From Ascarosepion bandense (Eukaryota; Mollusca; Cephalopoda; Sepiida; Sepiidae): a stretch of DNA of 64,000 nt. The stretch is taken from contig JBBBDQ010001028.1 in assembly GCA_037127315.1 (NCBI GenBank), positions 1,302,001 to 1,366,000 on the forward strand, in the 5' to 3' direction. Every line of letters starts with the position of its first letter. Position 1 is the stretch's first letter. The notes below the pieces were generated by a model. It was not told where the DNA came from and ran no database searches. It saw nothing but the letters and a program-made list of their open reading frames with translations. Both the position numbers and the translations under genes were made by a program. Shown piece after piece: positions 12,587 to 24,775 of this stretch.

Positions 12587-15330
12587 TGGTATATGGTTTC
12601 CCATGCATTTTGTGTTAAATGCTTAGGTTCTCTAAGTCTAATTCCATATATTTTGTATATATAAAATAATAGAAGCAGAACTTATAAAAATCTCAATTGG
12701 AGAAATGTGCAGATCTGTAAAATATATTCATCAGTTATCCCTGATTTATCATCAGGAATAACTGATAAATCAGCAAAGAAACATGGAACTTTTTATATGA
12801 TTAAAATACTTTGCTTACTGGGTTTTGCTATTCACAAAACACTTTTATGAAAAAGAATTTATTTTATTCCTAACAAATCCTTACTTTTTATAACATGTTT
12901 TAATTGCTTCTCAGTTTATAAAATAGTCATTTCATAATTCATTATAATCAGGTGATATTATTGGCAATCATTTCAAAATACAAAGAGTTTCTTGTTATTT
13001 GAATAAGTTTATAATTATTTTTTGTAGTGACATACAAGCATTTTTATGAGAGTCTCATTTGTTATTTTTATGAAAACATTTTTTAATGTCTCTGTCATTT
13101 ATACATATTTATGGAAGTATTTTTGCAAACTATTGTATGCTAATTTATTGTGTAATTCTTTTCTTGGTATTTGTAAATTTATTAGTACATTTTAAAATTA
13201 GTTTATATTTGTTAGCTTTAACGAACATTTTAAAGTTAGTTTATATTAAAACAAATACTACTGATCTGATTTAATTTTACTTTTCTCTTAAGCAATCATA
13301 AATAATTAATTTTCTATTTCTTTGTTTCCCATTTGATTAATGGCTATTTTAAATGCCAAAAACATTGCAAAAGAAAAAGAAGAAATGATGACTTACCAAA
13401 TTATTTTTACTTTTACTGGTTAGCTTTGTATGAGATTAGATCAAAAAGTTTGTAACCTGAATTTGTTAATTGCTGAATTTTGATCCGCAATATTCACTGT
13501 AGAAACATTGTTTTAAGTGCATTGAGAAGGAATAATATTATGTTAAAAATATATATTTATTGTATAAAATTTTTTTTTCAACATTATGCTACAGATTTAT
13601 TGATGTAACTATCCACTTCCCTAAAAACATCAATTTCTACTTGGAAATCTCAGAATTAAATGGATAATTTTCCCATAAAATATCAGTTGACTTGAATATA
13701 AAAATGATATATAACATTTGATTTTAAGTTTTCCAAAAATAAAGAGAGAATAGATTTATGTAGAATAAAATTGTGTAAACAAAGGATTTTGTATTTCTGT
13801 CTTAATCTATTTGTTCTTTATACTTTCTTTTTCTTATTATTTTATTGTTCATTTTATATACACAAGTGAGTTATGAGTTATGAGTTAAAATACTTCAATT
13901 TTAAATCATACTCAAAAATCTCTATATAATGCTAGTTAATATCTACTAAACTACTATAGTAAATAACATCTCTGTCCAATAAATTCTGGTATGAAAAAAT
14001 CTACTAATGCCATTTGATAAGACTTCATACTAAACTTTTGATAATGTAATATTTAGCTTTGGGAAGCATTATGCTTCTATTTTTACAAAATGGGACATTG
14101 CAAAATCACAAACAGAAAAGAACTGGCTGGCAGAAGAAAAATATTGTCTATTTATCATTATTGTAAACTCAAAAAACTGTTCTTTTTTCCCTATATTATT
14201 AAAATATATTATTGTTTTATTATTAAATTGTCAAGGGGTGTGACAGGATTTTTCTGGGTTTACAAGTGTAGTAAATGTTAATATATTGTTGTATTTTCAT
14301 GGTTATTGTGATTCAGATATAAGAACCTTTAATGATAAAGTGTTGTAAAATTTTCATTTGGTTGTTTATTTATTGAAGAGTGAGGATTATGTGTTATGAA
14401 CAGGTTAGTTACTTTCAGGTACCAAATAAACATCCCCCTCCCATCACCAACTGCATTTTTTTAGATTTTCTTTCAACACTCAAAAATTCTTAGGACTTCT
14501 CCATTTTTGGCTATTCACAGTTACCCTACCCAACAGATTGCCGGAAAATAAAAATACTTTTTATCCATTGATGGACATTCTCTTTTAGATTCATTTTTTC
14601 AAGGTGCTATTCCAAACTGTCCAATTTATTGACCCCTCACTCCTTGTTTATTAGATTTTCTCATTTGAGTTCCCCATTTCCATATTCATTAGAACCTCTC
14701 TCACACTTTTATTTGACCACCCAATAAATTTTATTCTTTTTCTAGATACATGCTTATAGGCAAAATTGTGAATGCTGTCATTATACTTAAAACAAAATAA
14801 TTCAGTAAAATTAAAATATAATCACTATTTGATTAGTGGGAAAATGGGTTATTTTAAATTGTTTTCTGAACAATCATAAAAATTGAGAAAGAAAAATTTT
14901 CAGTTTCAAAAGAAAATAAAAAGAAAGGAATAAAATAAAACAATACTGTAGAAGAGAATAAAAGAAAAATAGAATAAAAGTAGTTCTTTAAAATATGTTC
15001 ATATGCAAGTAATATCTGATTACTAAGAAACATTATTGATTTTTATTAATATTTAAATGTTCATTCTAATCATCTATGAAGTTGTAAAATATATGAACAT
15101 TATTTTCCAAATGTATTATTATTCTTATTGGGCTTGTTAAAGATAATAAGCAGGGTTTGTAATGAGAAAACTAATAGCAAGTAGGAATTTAGACAAATAA
15201 AATGAAATAGTAACTGTAATTTTTTTCTAAAAGGTTATCTATTTGAAGAATTCTTCAATGTCATAACACTGGAACTTGTTGAATCACTCATGAGTTGTTG
15301 TCTGATGGAGAGGTTTTTAAAATAGTTGAA
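12587..15330. other. Long AT-rich intergenic stretch
   Basis: No family motif was recognised over 2.7 kb. A small pairing region near 12735-12775 (TTATCCCTGATTTATCATCA and its near-mirror) and short poly-A/poly-T runs are present. The sequence around 13441-13510 (AAAAAGTTTGTAACCTGAAT, TGCTGAATTTTGATC) resembles the block at 48600-48640 and may be a mariner end remnant. Confidence 0.45.
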
Positions 15331-15333
15331 AGG

Positions 15334-16078
15334 TAGCTGAAGAGAGTGACAAAAAAAAGACTACAAATAAACTGCAAGAAAACTGAATGCATGGTCATCA
15401 GCAAAAAGAGCAACCCAAAATGCCAAGTACAGGTGGGGGATACTAGAATCAAGCAAGTACAAAAATTTAAATACCTGAGAAGTGTTCTAACAGGAGATGG
15501 AAAGTGCGACACAGAGATCCAAAGGCAAATTGGCATGGTGAAGGATGTGTTCCAGAAGCTGACAAGTTAAGACACAGGAAGCTGACTGTTAAGACACAGG
15601 AAACTTTCACTAGAAACAAAGAAGAGAGTACTAGATTGCTATGTGATGTCAGTTCTTCAATATGGCAGTGAATGTTGGACAATATCATCGAAGATGAAGG
15701 AAAAACTTGAAGCAGCAGAAATGTGGTTCTATAGAAGGATGCTGCGGATATCATTGACTGAGCATGTGAGCAATGATGAGGTGTTGGAAAGAATGGCAAT
15801 GAAAAGAAAATTAGTAGTGAGCATCAGGAAGAGACAACTGAAGTTTCTGGGACATGCAATGAGGAAGGAGGGCTTGGTGAACCTAATACTAACAGGCCAG
15901 ATAGAGGGAAAAAGAGGCAAAGGAAAGAAGCAGATAACATATTTGAAGGGCCTGAGCAGGTGGATCACAGAACGGGGGTTGCATGGTGTAACAGGAGAGA
16001 GCGTGATAGGGAGATGTGGAAAGCCATGATCACCTACGTCATGAAAGGACAAGGCACATAGAAGAAGATGACATGCAG
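15334..16078 (+). mobile_element. RTE-type LINE, 5'-truncated copy A
   Basis: The C-terminal part of an endonuclease-reverse transcriptase ORF. The frame starts just after the YVDD block (LQINCKKTECMVIS) and continues through QKFKYLRSVLTGDGKCDTEI. After a small disrupted insertion at about 15565-15605 it picks up again with LDCYVMSVLQYGSECWTIS and the KRQLKFLGHAMRKEGL segment. The 3' end, GGAAAGCCATGATCACCTAC, is followed by a short AAGAAGATGA tail near 16065. This is the same 3' end as the minus-strand copy at 54418. The 5' truncation is typical of target-primed reverse transcription. Confidence 0.85.
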
Positions 16079-16880
16079 CAATTCAGTTGAAATGAATTCA
16101 AATTTGAAATCATACAGCAATTGCTCACAAGAACTTTTATGATATTATGAAGGCTTTGGTGCAAATGAAGAGCCACTATGTATGTGCACTGAATGGGAAA
16201 GTTTTACTTATAAAATTTCTTGAATTTTATTTTATTTTCAGTAGTTCTTACCTACTTATATATGATTCAGTCTGTGTTTTTTTCTTAAATGGTAGATAAC
16301 TCCTGCTTGTAATGTACTGAATAATTAGAGTGGAGGTGCACTGAAGAAAGAAAAGGAAGAAAAATAAATCTGGAGAAAAGAAAGAAAGAAATAATGAATG
16401 AATGATAAAAAAGAAAATAATGAAAAATAACTGATATGTTTTAATGAAGGATATTTTTGATTAAAGAATGCAGAAAAAAGAAAGCTGTAATAGAATATAA
16501 TAGAAACAAAAAAATGAATTAATGATGCAGCAGAACTTATTGTGAAAAGAAAAGAAAAATACAAAAGAAAGAAATAGGAATGGATGGCAGATGTCAGTTA
16601 ATGAAAAGTGTTAGAGCAAATCTCAGACTCAACCTAGAACCACACATTTTCTAAAAAGAATGAATTCATCTATTTCAAATAAATAATACTCTGCTTCTGA
16701 GTGGGGATGTGTTGTGGGAAAATTAAATTAAACCAATAAATAAAATAATAATAAAGAATAAAAAGAATAAATAAATTAATTTCCCTATAATGCAAGAATG
16801 TGTTTCTGGTCACATGTTTGATTTTTATGACCCCACTTCCAGAAAAGAAAGAATCTTTCTCTTTCCACTTTCTAATGATA
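16079..16880. other. Intergenic, A-rich DNA
   Basis: The + strand at 16340-16570 is purine-rich, with many GAAAGAAA motifs, so the opposing frame of 79 codons is a low-complexity artefact. No other feature was recognised. Confidence 0.4.
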
Positions 16881-16889
16881 TCATTTGGA

Positions 16890-18420
16890 TATATTTTCAG
16901 CTTCTCTACTCATGAAATAGATATTCAGCCTTCCCAACTCCGTGTTGCACTTTCCATCTCCTGTTAGAACACTTCCTAGGTACTTAAATTTTTGTACTTG
17001 CTTGATTCTGTTATCCCCCACCTGTATTTGGCATTTTGGGTTGTATCTTATGCTGATGACCATGCACTCAGTTTTCTTAAAATTTATTTGTAGTCCCTTC
17101 TTGTCACTCTCCACTGCTACTTTCTGTATGAGGTCTTGTAGTTTCCTTTCCGTGTCCGCAATCAACACTGTATCGTCCACATACCTTATGTTGTTCAGGT
17201 TGTGGCCTCCAATAATAAATCCTGGTGTCTCATCTAGGGTCCTCAAAATATTCTCGCTGTATAGGTTGAACAAATCTGGTGAAAAGTCACATCCTTGTCT
17301 TACACCTTTTTCTGTCTTTGTGTATCCACTGAGGTCGTTACCTGTCCGTATGCAGGCCGTTTGCTGCCAGTAGAGATTCTTGATTATTCTTATGTCTTTC
17401 CCAAAAATGTCAAGGCTGCCTAGCATCTCCATCAATTCTTTGTGTCATATTTTGTCGAATGCTTTCACGTAGTCAATGAAGCATAGGTACAAGTCTTTCT
17501 TCATTTGTAATGCCCTTTCAGAGAGCATCCTAATCATGAATATGGCGTTCCTTGTTCCAGTGTCTTTGATGAACCCACACTGTTCCTGCCCTATCTCTGG
17601 CCTTATTCTGCTTCTCGCTCTATTCATCAGGATTCTGACAATCAGTTTTGTAATGTGACTCATTAAGCTGATAATTCTGTGTAGTTCACACTCATTTGCA
17701 CCAGGTTTCTTCGGCAGCGCTATAAATATCGACTTGCATAGGTCGTCTGGTATTATTCCGCTGCTATAAATTTCATTTATTATGTCGGTAATCTTTTCTA
17801 TGCCATATTCTTCTAAGGCTGTCAGCAGCTCTATCACTATGCCATCTGGACCAGGTGCTTTGTTTCTGTTCATTTTGGCCATTGCAGCTTCCATTTCGGA
17901 TTTTAGTATTTCCGGTCCATTCATCTCCTTGTGTATTCTCGGTTGTTCTCTCTTGTCGCAAAAGAGATCCTTTATATATTCTTTCCATCACTGGAGTATT
18001 TCCTCTTTCTCTAATATGATTGTTCCTTCCTTGGATTTTATGCGTCCTGTTGAGGAGCAGGTTTTTGTCCTGTCAGTTCTCTTATCTCTTTATGCATCTC
18101 TGCTTTGTTGTTACTGCTCAGTCTCTCTACATCTGTGCATTTGTTGTTGAGCCATTTCTCTTTGGCTTGTCTGCATTTGTTCCTTATCTCCCTGTGAAGT
18201 TTTTTGTACTCTGCTCCGTGTCTTGGCATTATTTTTTGTCTCCTTTGCATCATGTGGAGGATCTCTTTGGTCATCCACTCATTTTTTCTTCTGTGTCTGA
18301 TTTCCTTTGGGGCTATGTTGTTTACTGAGGTCACCATTGCTTCTTTTAGTGAATCCCATTTTGAGTACCCTTTTCCAGTTTGTTCTTCATATTTCTTTCT
18401 CACACTGATTTCTGAACCAA
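16890..18420 (-). mobile_element. RTE-type LINE, internal fragment copy B
   Basis: Read on the minus strand, the order is: a linker after the endonuclease (SKWDSLKEAMVTSVNNIAPK, about 18360); the RT entry block (NRNKAPGPDGIVIELL, about 17870); the FIDYVKAFDKI block near 17450; then KGVRQGCDFSPDLFNLYSEN and the catalytic YVDDTVLIAD near 17170. It ends shortly after KYLGSVLTGDGKCNTE at about 16945. Frame changes at about 17440 and 17930-18040 break the ORF. Both the endonuclease and the 3' tail are missing, so this is an internal piece bounded by later deletions. It is the only copy here that keeps the YVDD catalytic motif in frame. Confidence 0.88.
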
Positions 18421-18424
18421 AAAG

Positions 18425-18897
18425 AAAAAAAAACATAGACATTTAACTTGGTTTCAACACAGTCAACATAAAAGAAATAAGTCTGTAGCAGAAATTTAAT
18501 TTTTTAAATGCTTCCTCTATCTTCTTTGTTTATATATTGAACAAGCACCTTCACATAAAAATACATAAAAAACCCACAAGCTTGTTAGCATTCACATATT
18601 AATGACCTTTGAATCCAAGCCTTTATTCAATTCAAGACAAAGATACTAGAGTAAGTAAACCAGTGCATAATAATAATTCTTCATATTAAAAATTCTGATA
18701 GAAACTATATTTTTCTATAGAAATTCAAATCATTTTCTAGAATATGTTAATGCAAATTTTTGAAAATAATTTGCATAAGCATTAAATTTAAGGACATAGA
18801 ATATTACTTATCCATTAGTCAATTTCGCATTGTTCCATTAATTGGCTGATAAGGTATTAATACATAATTACAAGTATATAATCTAAATATCTATATT

Positions 18898-18968
<71 letters not shown>

Positions 18969-19116
18969 CCGTTTAATTATGTGTTGAGTTTTCTATATTT
19001 CATATTGCTCTGAATAATATTCATTGAGCTCTCTACTTTTATCTATTTAATATTTTATATTAATTAGATAAATTTTTGGGATTATCTTTTTTGTTTTTAC
19101 GGAGTTGTCATTATTT

Positions 19117-19164
<48 letters not shown>

Positions 19165-19323
19165 CAAAGGGAGAGACATATACACAAGGAATATTTCTTG
19201 GCATATTGTAATTTGAATGTTAATTTTTCTCTTTTTCTGAATTTTTGCATTGAGGATTTCTTTCTATTTACATTTGGACATGTTAGTCTAAAATCCTAAT
19301 CTTTGTTGTTGGTATCACCATTT
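18425..19323. other. Intergenic DNA with long (TG)n and (TA)n runs
   Basis: An uninterrupted (TG)n tract spans about 18903-18966 and a (TA)n tract spans 19121-19160. The frame at 19047-19250 is made by the (TA)n run. Nothing else was recognised. Confidence 0.5.
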
Positions 19324-19580
19324 TTTAAACTGTTGTAATGTGTAAATTAATTAATCCTAAGAGAGACTCCAATTCTTTCTTGCTCGTTGGCTTTGCTACT
19401 TTTGCAATTTTGTTTGTTAACCTCTCTTCAGGGGATATTCCTTTTCTAGATATTTGATATACTAGATAGGATATTTTTTCAAAGTCTAGCTTGCATTTAT
19501 CTCTGTTTATCATCATGCCTGCCTGATTTAATCTCCATAGGACTTGTTCTGTTTTACACTTTAATTTATCCTTGGTGAAG
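19324..19580 (-). mobile_element. Ty3/gypsy reverse transcriptase relic
   Basis: The minus strand encodes a short stretch with the residue pattern found just after the catalytic site in Ty3/gypsy RT: INRDKCKLDFEKISYL, then ISRKGISPEE, then KKELESLLGLIN. The LGLIN block marks the RT thumb/connection. The codons before it (KTEQVLWRLNQAG) also fit. No LTRs, protease or RNase H are visible nearby, so this is an isolated fragment. Confidence 0.82.
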
Positions 19581-19762
19581 GTGATAAAATTATGACTGAA
19601 TTATTAACAGCATGCTTTAAGAATATTTTCTAGAAAATGATTGGGAAGGAATAAAGATAAACAGAGAATACTTAACCCACCCACAATTTAATGATGCCAT
19701 TTTATTTATACCTTGATCATTGAATGAATTACAAGGAATGTAAAATGGTCAAAATAAGGAAA

Positions 19763-20448
19763 TCTAAACTTATTTATAAATGGAACTTTGTGTGTGTATG
19801 TGTGTGTGTATCCATTACCTATAGACTCCAAAACGGCTGAACCAATTTTCTTTAAAATTTATACAGGTGTACTATAAGCGTCTGCAAGTGTTCTTAGCTA
19901 GGTTTTGTTTTGAGGTACCCCCGATAAATATCGTAAATCGATAATTGAAAAAATCAGGTTATAGAAGGAGTGGTCCAATTTTAATCAAATTTGATACACT
20001 CATAGACAAAAACATAAGAAACGATATTCATAAGTTTCAAGGTTGCAGTTCTTACAATAGTGTAGAAAATCGATAATATATATATATATAAAAGGCAAGA
20101 TCAAAATCAGTTTTTCAGCCCTTTTATTTTAGTTTTTGCTTTGGTTTTGGCTCTAAGTAGATCTAATTGTAGTTCTTAGTCTCAGCCATGATACCATTTA
20201 CTCAGAGGACTTATTTAGCCTTGAAAATTCAGTTTACGACAAAAAGACTTATTTGATATCAATACCAGGAAATCAAAATTTGACTTACATCCATTCATTT
20301 TTCTTTCAGTCTACGATTTCGCTTTAACTGGAAACAACTATTGCTTTTTAGTCTTTCATGCCAACGTCCAAAGAGTCTGAGCTCCATAACCATGGTTTAG
20401 TTTTAAAGCTTTCATTACACTCGAGCAACACCGGGCTATACTGCTAGT
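19763..20448 (+). mobile_element. Non-autonomous Helitron-type element, copy 2
   Basis: A near-full-length relative of 6181-7020. It starts with TC at 19763, has the TGTGTGTG-ATCCATTACCTATAG entry region and ends CACCGGGCTATACTGCTAGT at 20448, with terminal CTAG followed by T. It lacks the (TATC)n expansions of copy 1 and is therefore closer to the ancestral layout. No transposase is encoded. Confidence 0.75.
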
Positions 20449-20599
20449 ATTAATATAAGTTTAAATTGAACATTAATAAAACAAAAGTAATGTTCAATTG
20501 AAACATTCCAAAAAAAGTCACAGAAAGACAAAGAAGTAGAAAACAAAGAATACATCTACTTCAGAGACAGTGATAACATCAAAAAAATATGTAAAAAAA

Positions 20600-21482
20600 G
20601 GCGGTCTGCCAAGTTGGTATCGATCACATTACAGACCCTCCTCTGAACCTTATCGAGAAGCCCGAGGAGAACAACAGGGGCACCCGACCAGATATGGCAG
20701 CAGTATTCAATGCACGGGCGGATGGTAGATTTGTAAATGTGCAGGATAGATTTAGACGGAAAAAAATTCCGGGCCCTACACAGAGAACCGACTTTCATAG
20801 CAGCGGATTTAGCAATGGATTCGATATAGTCATTCCATTTGAGGTCCGCTGAAAGTGTGAGACCAAGGAGGCGTAGTGTTTTACTCTCTGGGAGGCAAGC
20901 CTGGTCCATGCTAATGGGAGGTAGGTGAGATTGTCGATGATGGTTAATTGAGAGTAGCTTTGTTTTAGAAGCATTAAAATTTACTAGCCATTTCTTACCC
21001 CAGTCCAATATGGATTGGAGGTCTTTTTCAATCTTGGCTGCGAGGTTAGCTTTGACGCCTACACCAGATTTTTGTTGGAGGCGAGAGTAAACTGTGGTGT
21101 CATCGGCATACAAACCTATTTGGGCTCTTATGGAATCAGGGAGATCATTAACATATATCAGGAAGAGTGTAGGACCTAAGATGGAGCCTTGGGGGACACC
21201 TGCATTTGTATAGTAGTTCTGAGAGGCATGTCTGTTTAATACCACCTTCATTGTGTGGTTAGAGAGGAATGACTGGATTAGTTCAAACAAATGTCCAGTT
21301 ATACCATAGCTCCGCAGTTTACATAGAAGGCCAGCATGCCAAACACTGTCGAACGCCTTAGATATATCCAATGCAACGGTTCGGGCTTTGCCATTCCTGT
21401 CGAGTGCCTGGTATATGTACTCGGTGATGGTCGTTAGCATATCAGCAGTAGACCTGGTGAAGCAGAAACCATATTGCTTGTA
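20600..21482 (-). mobile_element. CR1/Jockey-type LINE reverse transcriptase, open frame
   Basis: A long uninterrupted minus-strand frame (ATG at 21440; the same frame is open upstream to 21482) covers RT motifs. ALDISKAFDSVWHAGLL holds the first catalytic Asp. NAGVPQGSILGPTLFLIYVN is the RT2/3 motif, LYADDTTVYS carries the catalytic YADD, and KTLRLLGLTLSADLKWNDYI is the thumb. The 3' part (CRARNFFPSKSILHIYKS, PCIEYCCHIWSGA) is also typical. The match ends near NLADRL at about 20600, and the usual C-terminal NSLP block and 3' UTR are missing. The copy therefore lacks both 5' (endonuclease) and 3' ends; the 3' loss suggests a later deletion. Confidence 0.92.
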
Positions 21483-21599
21483 TGAAAGTTATCAAAGTAT
21501 TTTGAAATGTTGGGCATTTGTCAGAAACTGTTTATGGACCAAAAAATCTCAATAAATCAAAAAGATGATTCTAAAGTTCCTAATTTGTGAGAAATAAAG

Positions 21600-22060
21600 A
21601 CAATTATACCCAAGGACAGTACAGCTTGTGAAAACTCCAGAAAGTTGGGATTTATCTTTTTGGATTTAAAAATCAGCATCTGCTAATAGTGGTTAACTAT
21701 TCTATGTGGAATGGAATTGCCAATTAGAGGCAAACTACTTTATCTTCTGTCATTGAACAAATGAACTCAATATTTGCCCATCTTCAGCATAGAAATCCAG
21801 AGTTAGTTGTTTCAGATAATGAACTTCATCTTGCAAAATTGTACTGTTTCATACATCAGAGAAGCAGTCCATTGCATCCATAAGAAAATAGAAAACCCCA
21901 AAAAACTGTCAAAATGCTATTTAACAAGTATGATGATTCATACATAGCTTTTTCGAATTATCGTTAAATACTATTTAAAAATGGATAGAGTCCTGATGGG
22001 AAGAAATGACCAGAAGAAAAATTCTTTTAGTGCAACATGTAGCTGAAGAAAGCAATGCAA
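21600..22060 (+). mobile_element. Ty3/gypsy integrase relic
   Basis: With frameshifts, the + strand shows the catalytic-core pattern of Ty3/gypsy integrase: a KLGFIFLDLK-like entry strand, a SSVIEQMNSIFAH helix near 21745-21780, and VVSDNE near 21810, which is the second catalytic Asp context. Further on comes a KYDDSYIAF-like segment near 21930. Several stops and frame changes are present and no LTR was found. It is on the opposite strand to the gypsy RT relic at 19324-19580 and may come from a different insertion. Confidence 0.65.
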
Positions 22061-22181
22061 ACAATTTTCAAATACAAAGCAGAAACAAAAGTAAAAAGAA
22101 AACTGACTAATAATACCAAGCTATTGCTCTCAAATGACAGAACAACCTGTCTGAATCAAAACTTACATACAAAAGATATGT

Positions 22182-22237
22182 CAGTTATCATTTACAACAC
22201 CACAATGAACTTCATTGTGGTGTTGTAATGATAACTG
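22182..22237. repeat. 28-bp near-perfect hairpin
   Basis: Left arm 22182-22209 and right arm 22211-22237 are reverse complements apart from one extra T in the left arm, with a single-base centre. The core of the arms is ACAACACCACAATGAA / TTCATTGTGGTGTTGT. It sits just downstream of the gypsy integrase relic. Its function is unknown; it may be the joined ends of a small inverted-repeat element. Confidence 0.85.
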
Positions 22238-22239
22238 TA

Positions 22240-24395
22240 AATGATAAATCTTGTGCACTACTAGCCAAAATGGAAATGAAGGGAACTGTTGTCATTTTCA
22301 TCACAGAAAAACTAAATAAAAGTTCAGAGAAATGTTTACTCTCCCCAAGGCAACATTTCCCATGACAAACCAACTGTATCAACACATGGAAAAACTCTAA
22401 GCTCTAAGATTACACCAATTTTCAAGCTAATCATCAAGAATTTTGTGGAAATAAAATAATTGAGGCCTTCAGTACAAGAAGGTACTTTCCACCATGTCTG
22501 CAAAAATCAGTTAAATGTAAGTGTTTGTATGTAGATACTTTTAACTTCCTTAAGAAAGATTGAGTGGTTTATCTTGAATAGTTCAAAAGTTATGGCAGTT
22601 CAAAAGTCAAACACAATTTTCTTGTTTTTTATTTGGTAGAAGAAAGTACCTTATAATTCTAAATGCTTCAATTACTCTTAATAGTAGTAGATAACATTAG
22701 AATAGCACAAAAGTGTAGATTGTCTATTAAAGGTGCAACAATTGACCAAAGATAAGAGTTGTAATTGGTTGTGTTTTAGTTGTTAAAAATTTGTATTGTC
22801 TTAAAGACAAGTTCAAAGATTTCAACATATTCAAGATCAACATTGGTACCTGGAAAAGTTATATTATTGATATTTAAGTTCTTGACATTTTAGTCTTAGT
22901 AAGGGGATGTGGAATGATGGCCTTTGAAGGCCCAATCTGGTATTGGCATCCTTAGCCAATGACATCTTGAATAAGAGAATGAATGAAACCATCAGAACAG
23001 TTAGGAATAATTCCAAGTAACTGCCACATTTACATACCAGTGAACATGAATAGCTAGATTTCATTTTTTAGCTAATTCTTCAACTGTAACAGCAATATTG
23101 AGTTCAAATAAAAATAAGTCAGTGTCAAACTCAACACAATGTTTTGTTTGTGGAGTATATTTTAAGCTGAAGTTTTCGTTTTCTAAACTTTTTAAACTAG
23201 ATTTTTCTTTAATATTCTATCCCATAAATGACACAAATATTCCAGGTTAGTTCTTCAGACTTTTCTAAATACAAAGAGCATTTTATATCTTATGAAATCT
23301 GTAAATAGGTAGGTGAAATTAGTTACTAATTTGAAACAACTTACAGAACTGACCAACAACAAAATTTCCACTGGTTAACAGTTTCATTAAACAAGGTTTA
23401 AGAATGAACAAGTCAAAATATTTCAAAATAAAGAATTATAAAGATGAGGAAAACCTAGAAAGAAAAAATACAAAAATAAAATCAATTTCAGTATAAACAA
23501 TATATTATAAAACTTCAAATAAAAGATTCACAACTGTTCTCCATAAAAGTATTGTATTTGATTTTGTTGAAATTAAAATGAATAGAAGGTGGAGGGGGGG
23601 GGGTTATGTGCTTTATATTCATTTCTAAATTACCAACTTTTATGCTTTTAGGTAAGTTTCATCTTTCAGATTTATATTGTATCATTGTCACAATGTCAAT
23701 GAACAAAAGAACTTTGATATCAAGCATTCTAAATTTATATATTTTGATGTTGCTGTCCTCAGGCCATAAATAACATTGTAATTTTGTCCATCATGCTTGT
23801 ATGTACTTTATTCCCTTTTATTCTATTTATTAATATATTTTATGTCTGTATCATGATGGAAATAAATAAATAAATATTAACATAATTTCTTTTTTGTCAA
23901 ATATAAATAACTTTAAAATATCTCTTGTTTATTTTTATAATTTATATTAGTAAACAGGCAAGTATTTGGGAGAAAAGTATGTGCATACTTCCGCAGGTAA
24001 GTAAGTGGGTAGAGTATATGTTGAATGCCCTACAGAGGGTGGAGTAACTGCTCACTAACTTAAACAATGCCTTCCTAGATCATGTGAGTGACAAAAGCAC
24101 CTACATTCTCTTCCCTCTACCATTACACTAATCTAAAGTTCATCCTCCACAAATGATCCGACTTGTCTCATACATGCATGAGGAATAATTTTCAGTAAGA
24201 ATTGGACACAAAAAGACGTGCATTGGATTAGTACATGTTGAAGGCTTTAAATAACAATCAATAATTTACAAGGGAAATATTGCTGGTGAGTGAGTTAGAA
24301 GAGAGAAAAATGAAAATGCACACATATATATAAAGTTTACTTTAAACTTCAGTGGATGAAAATACACACCCACATATATGTGTGCATGCTTTTGC

Positions 24396-24429
<34 letters not shown>

Positions 24430-24713
24430 ATTATGATCCATTGAGTCGGCAACAAAACTTTATACATAAATGTATGACAAAACATTGTTGTTTAACATAA
24501 TCAAGATGATAAACCAGTTTTGTTTAATCTGTATGTGTGTATGTTTGCATATATGACATGCAAATAGAAATATATATGTATACAAATATACATTGGCATT
24601 ATATCTCTGTCCTACTCAGTTAACATCTATTTATCTAATTTTTCATATAAATGTCTGTATTTTTGCTTATTAATATTTGTTGACCATTGTTGGTTAGTAC
24701 CAAGTCTAGCATG

Positions 24714-24775
<62 letters not shown>

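Noticed and set aside
16325..16564. 79-codon minus-strand hydrophobic frame
   Set aside because: It is the complement of a GAAA-rich purine tract; low-complexity artefact.
15288..18446. Long frames opposite the RTE coding strand (for example 16942-17373 on +)
   Set aside because: They are shadows of the RTE reverse-transcriptase frame, which carries the real motifs.
18903..18966. (TG)n run as a regulatory or Z-DNA element
   Set aside because: The run is real, but nothing beyond the microsatellite itself supports a function.
19324..22060. A single complete Ty3/gypsy element from the RT relic to the integrase relic
   Set aside because: The two pieces are on opposite strands, separated by Helitron-type and CR1-type insertions, with no LTRs; a shared origin cannot be shown.
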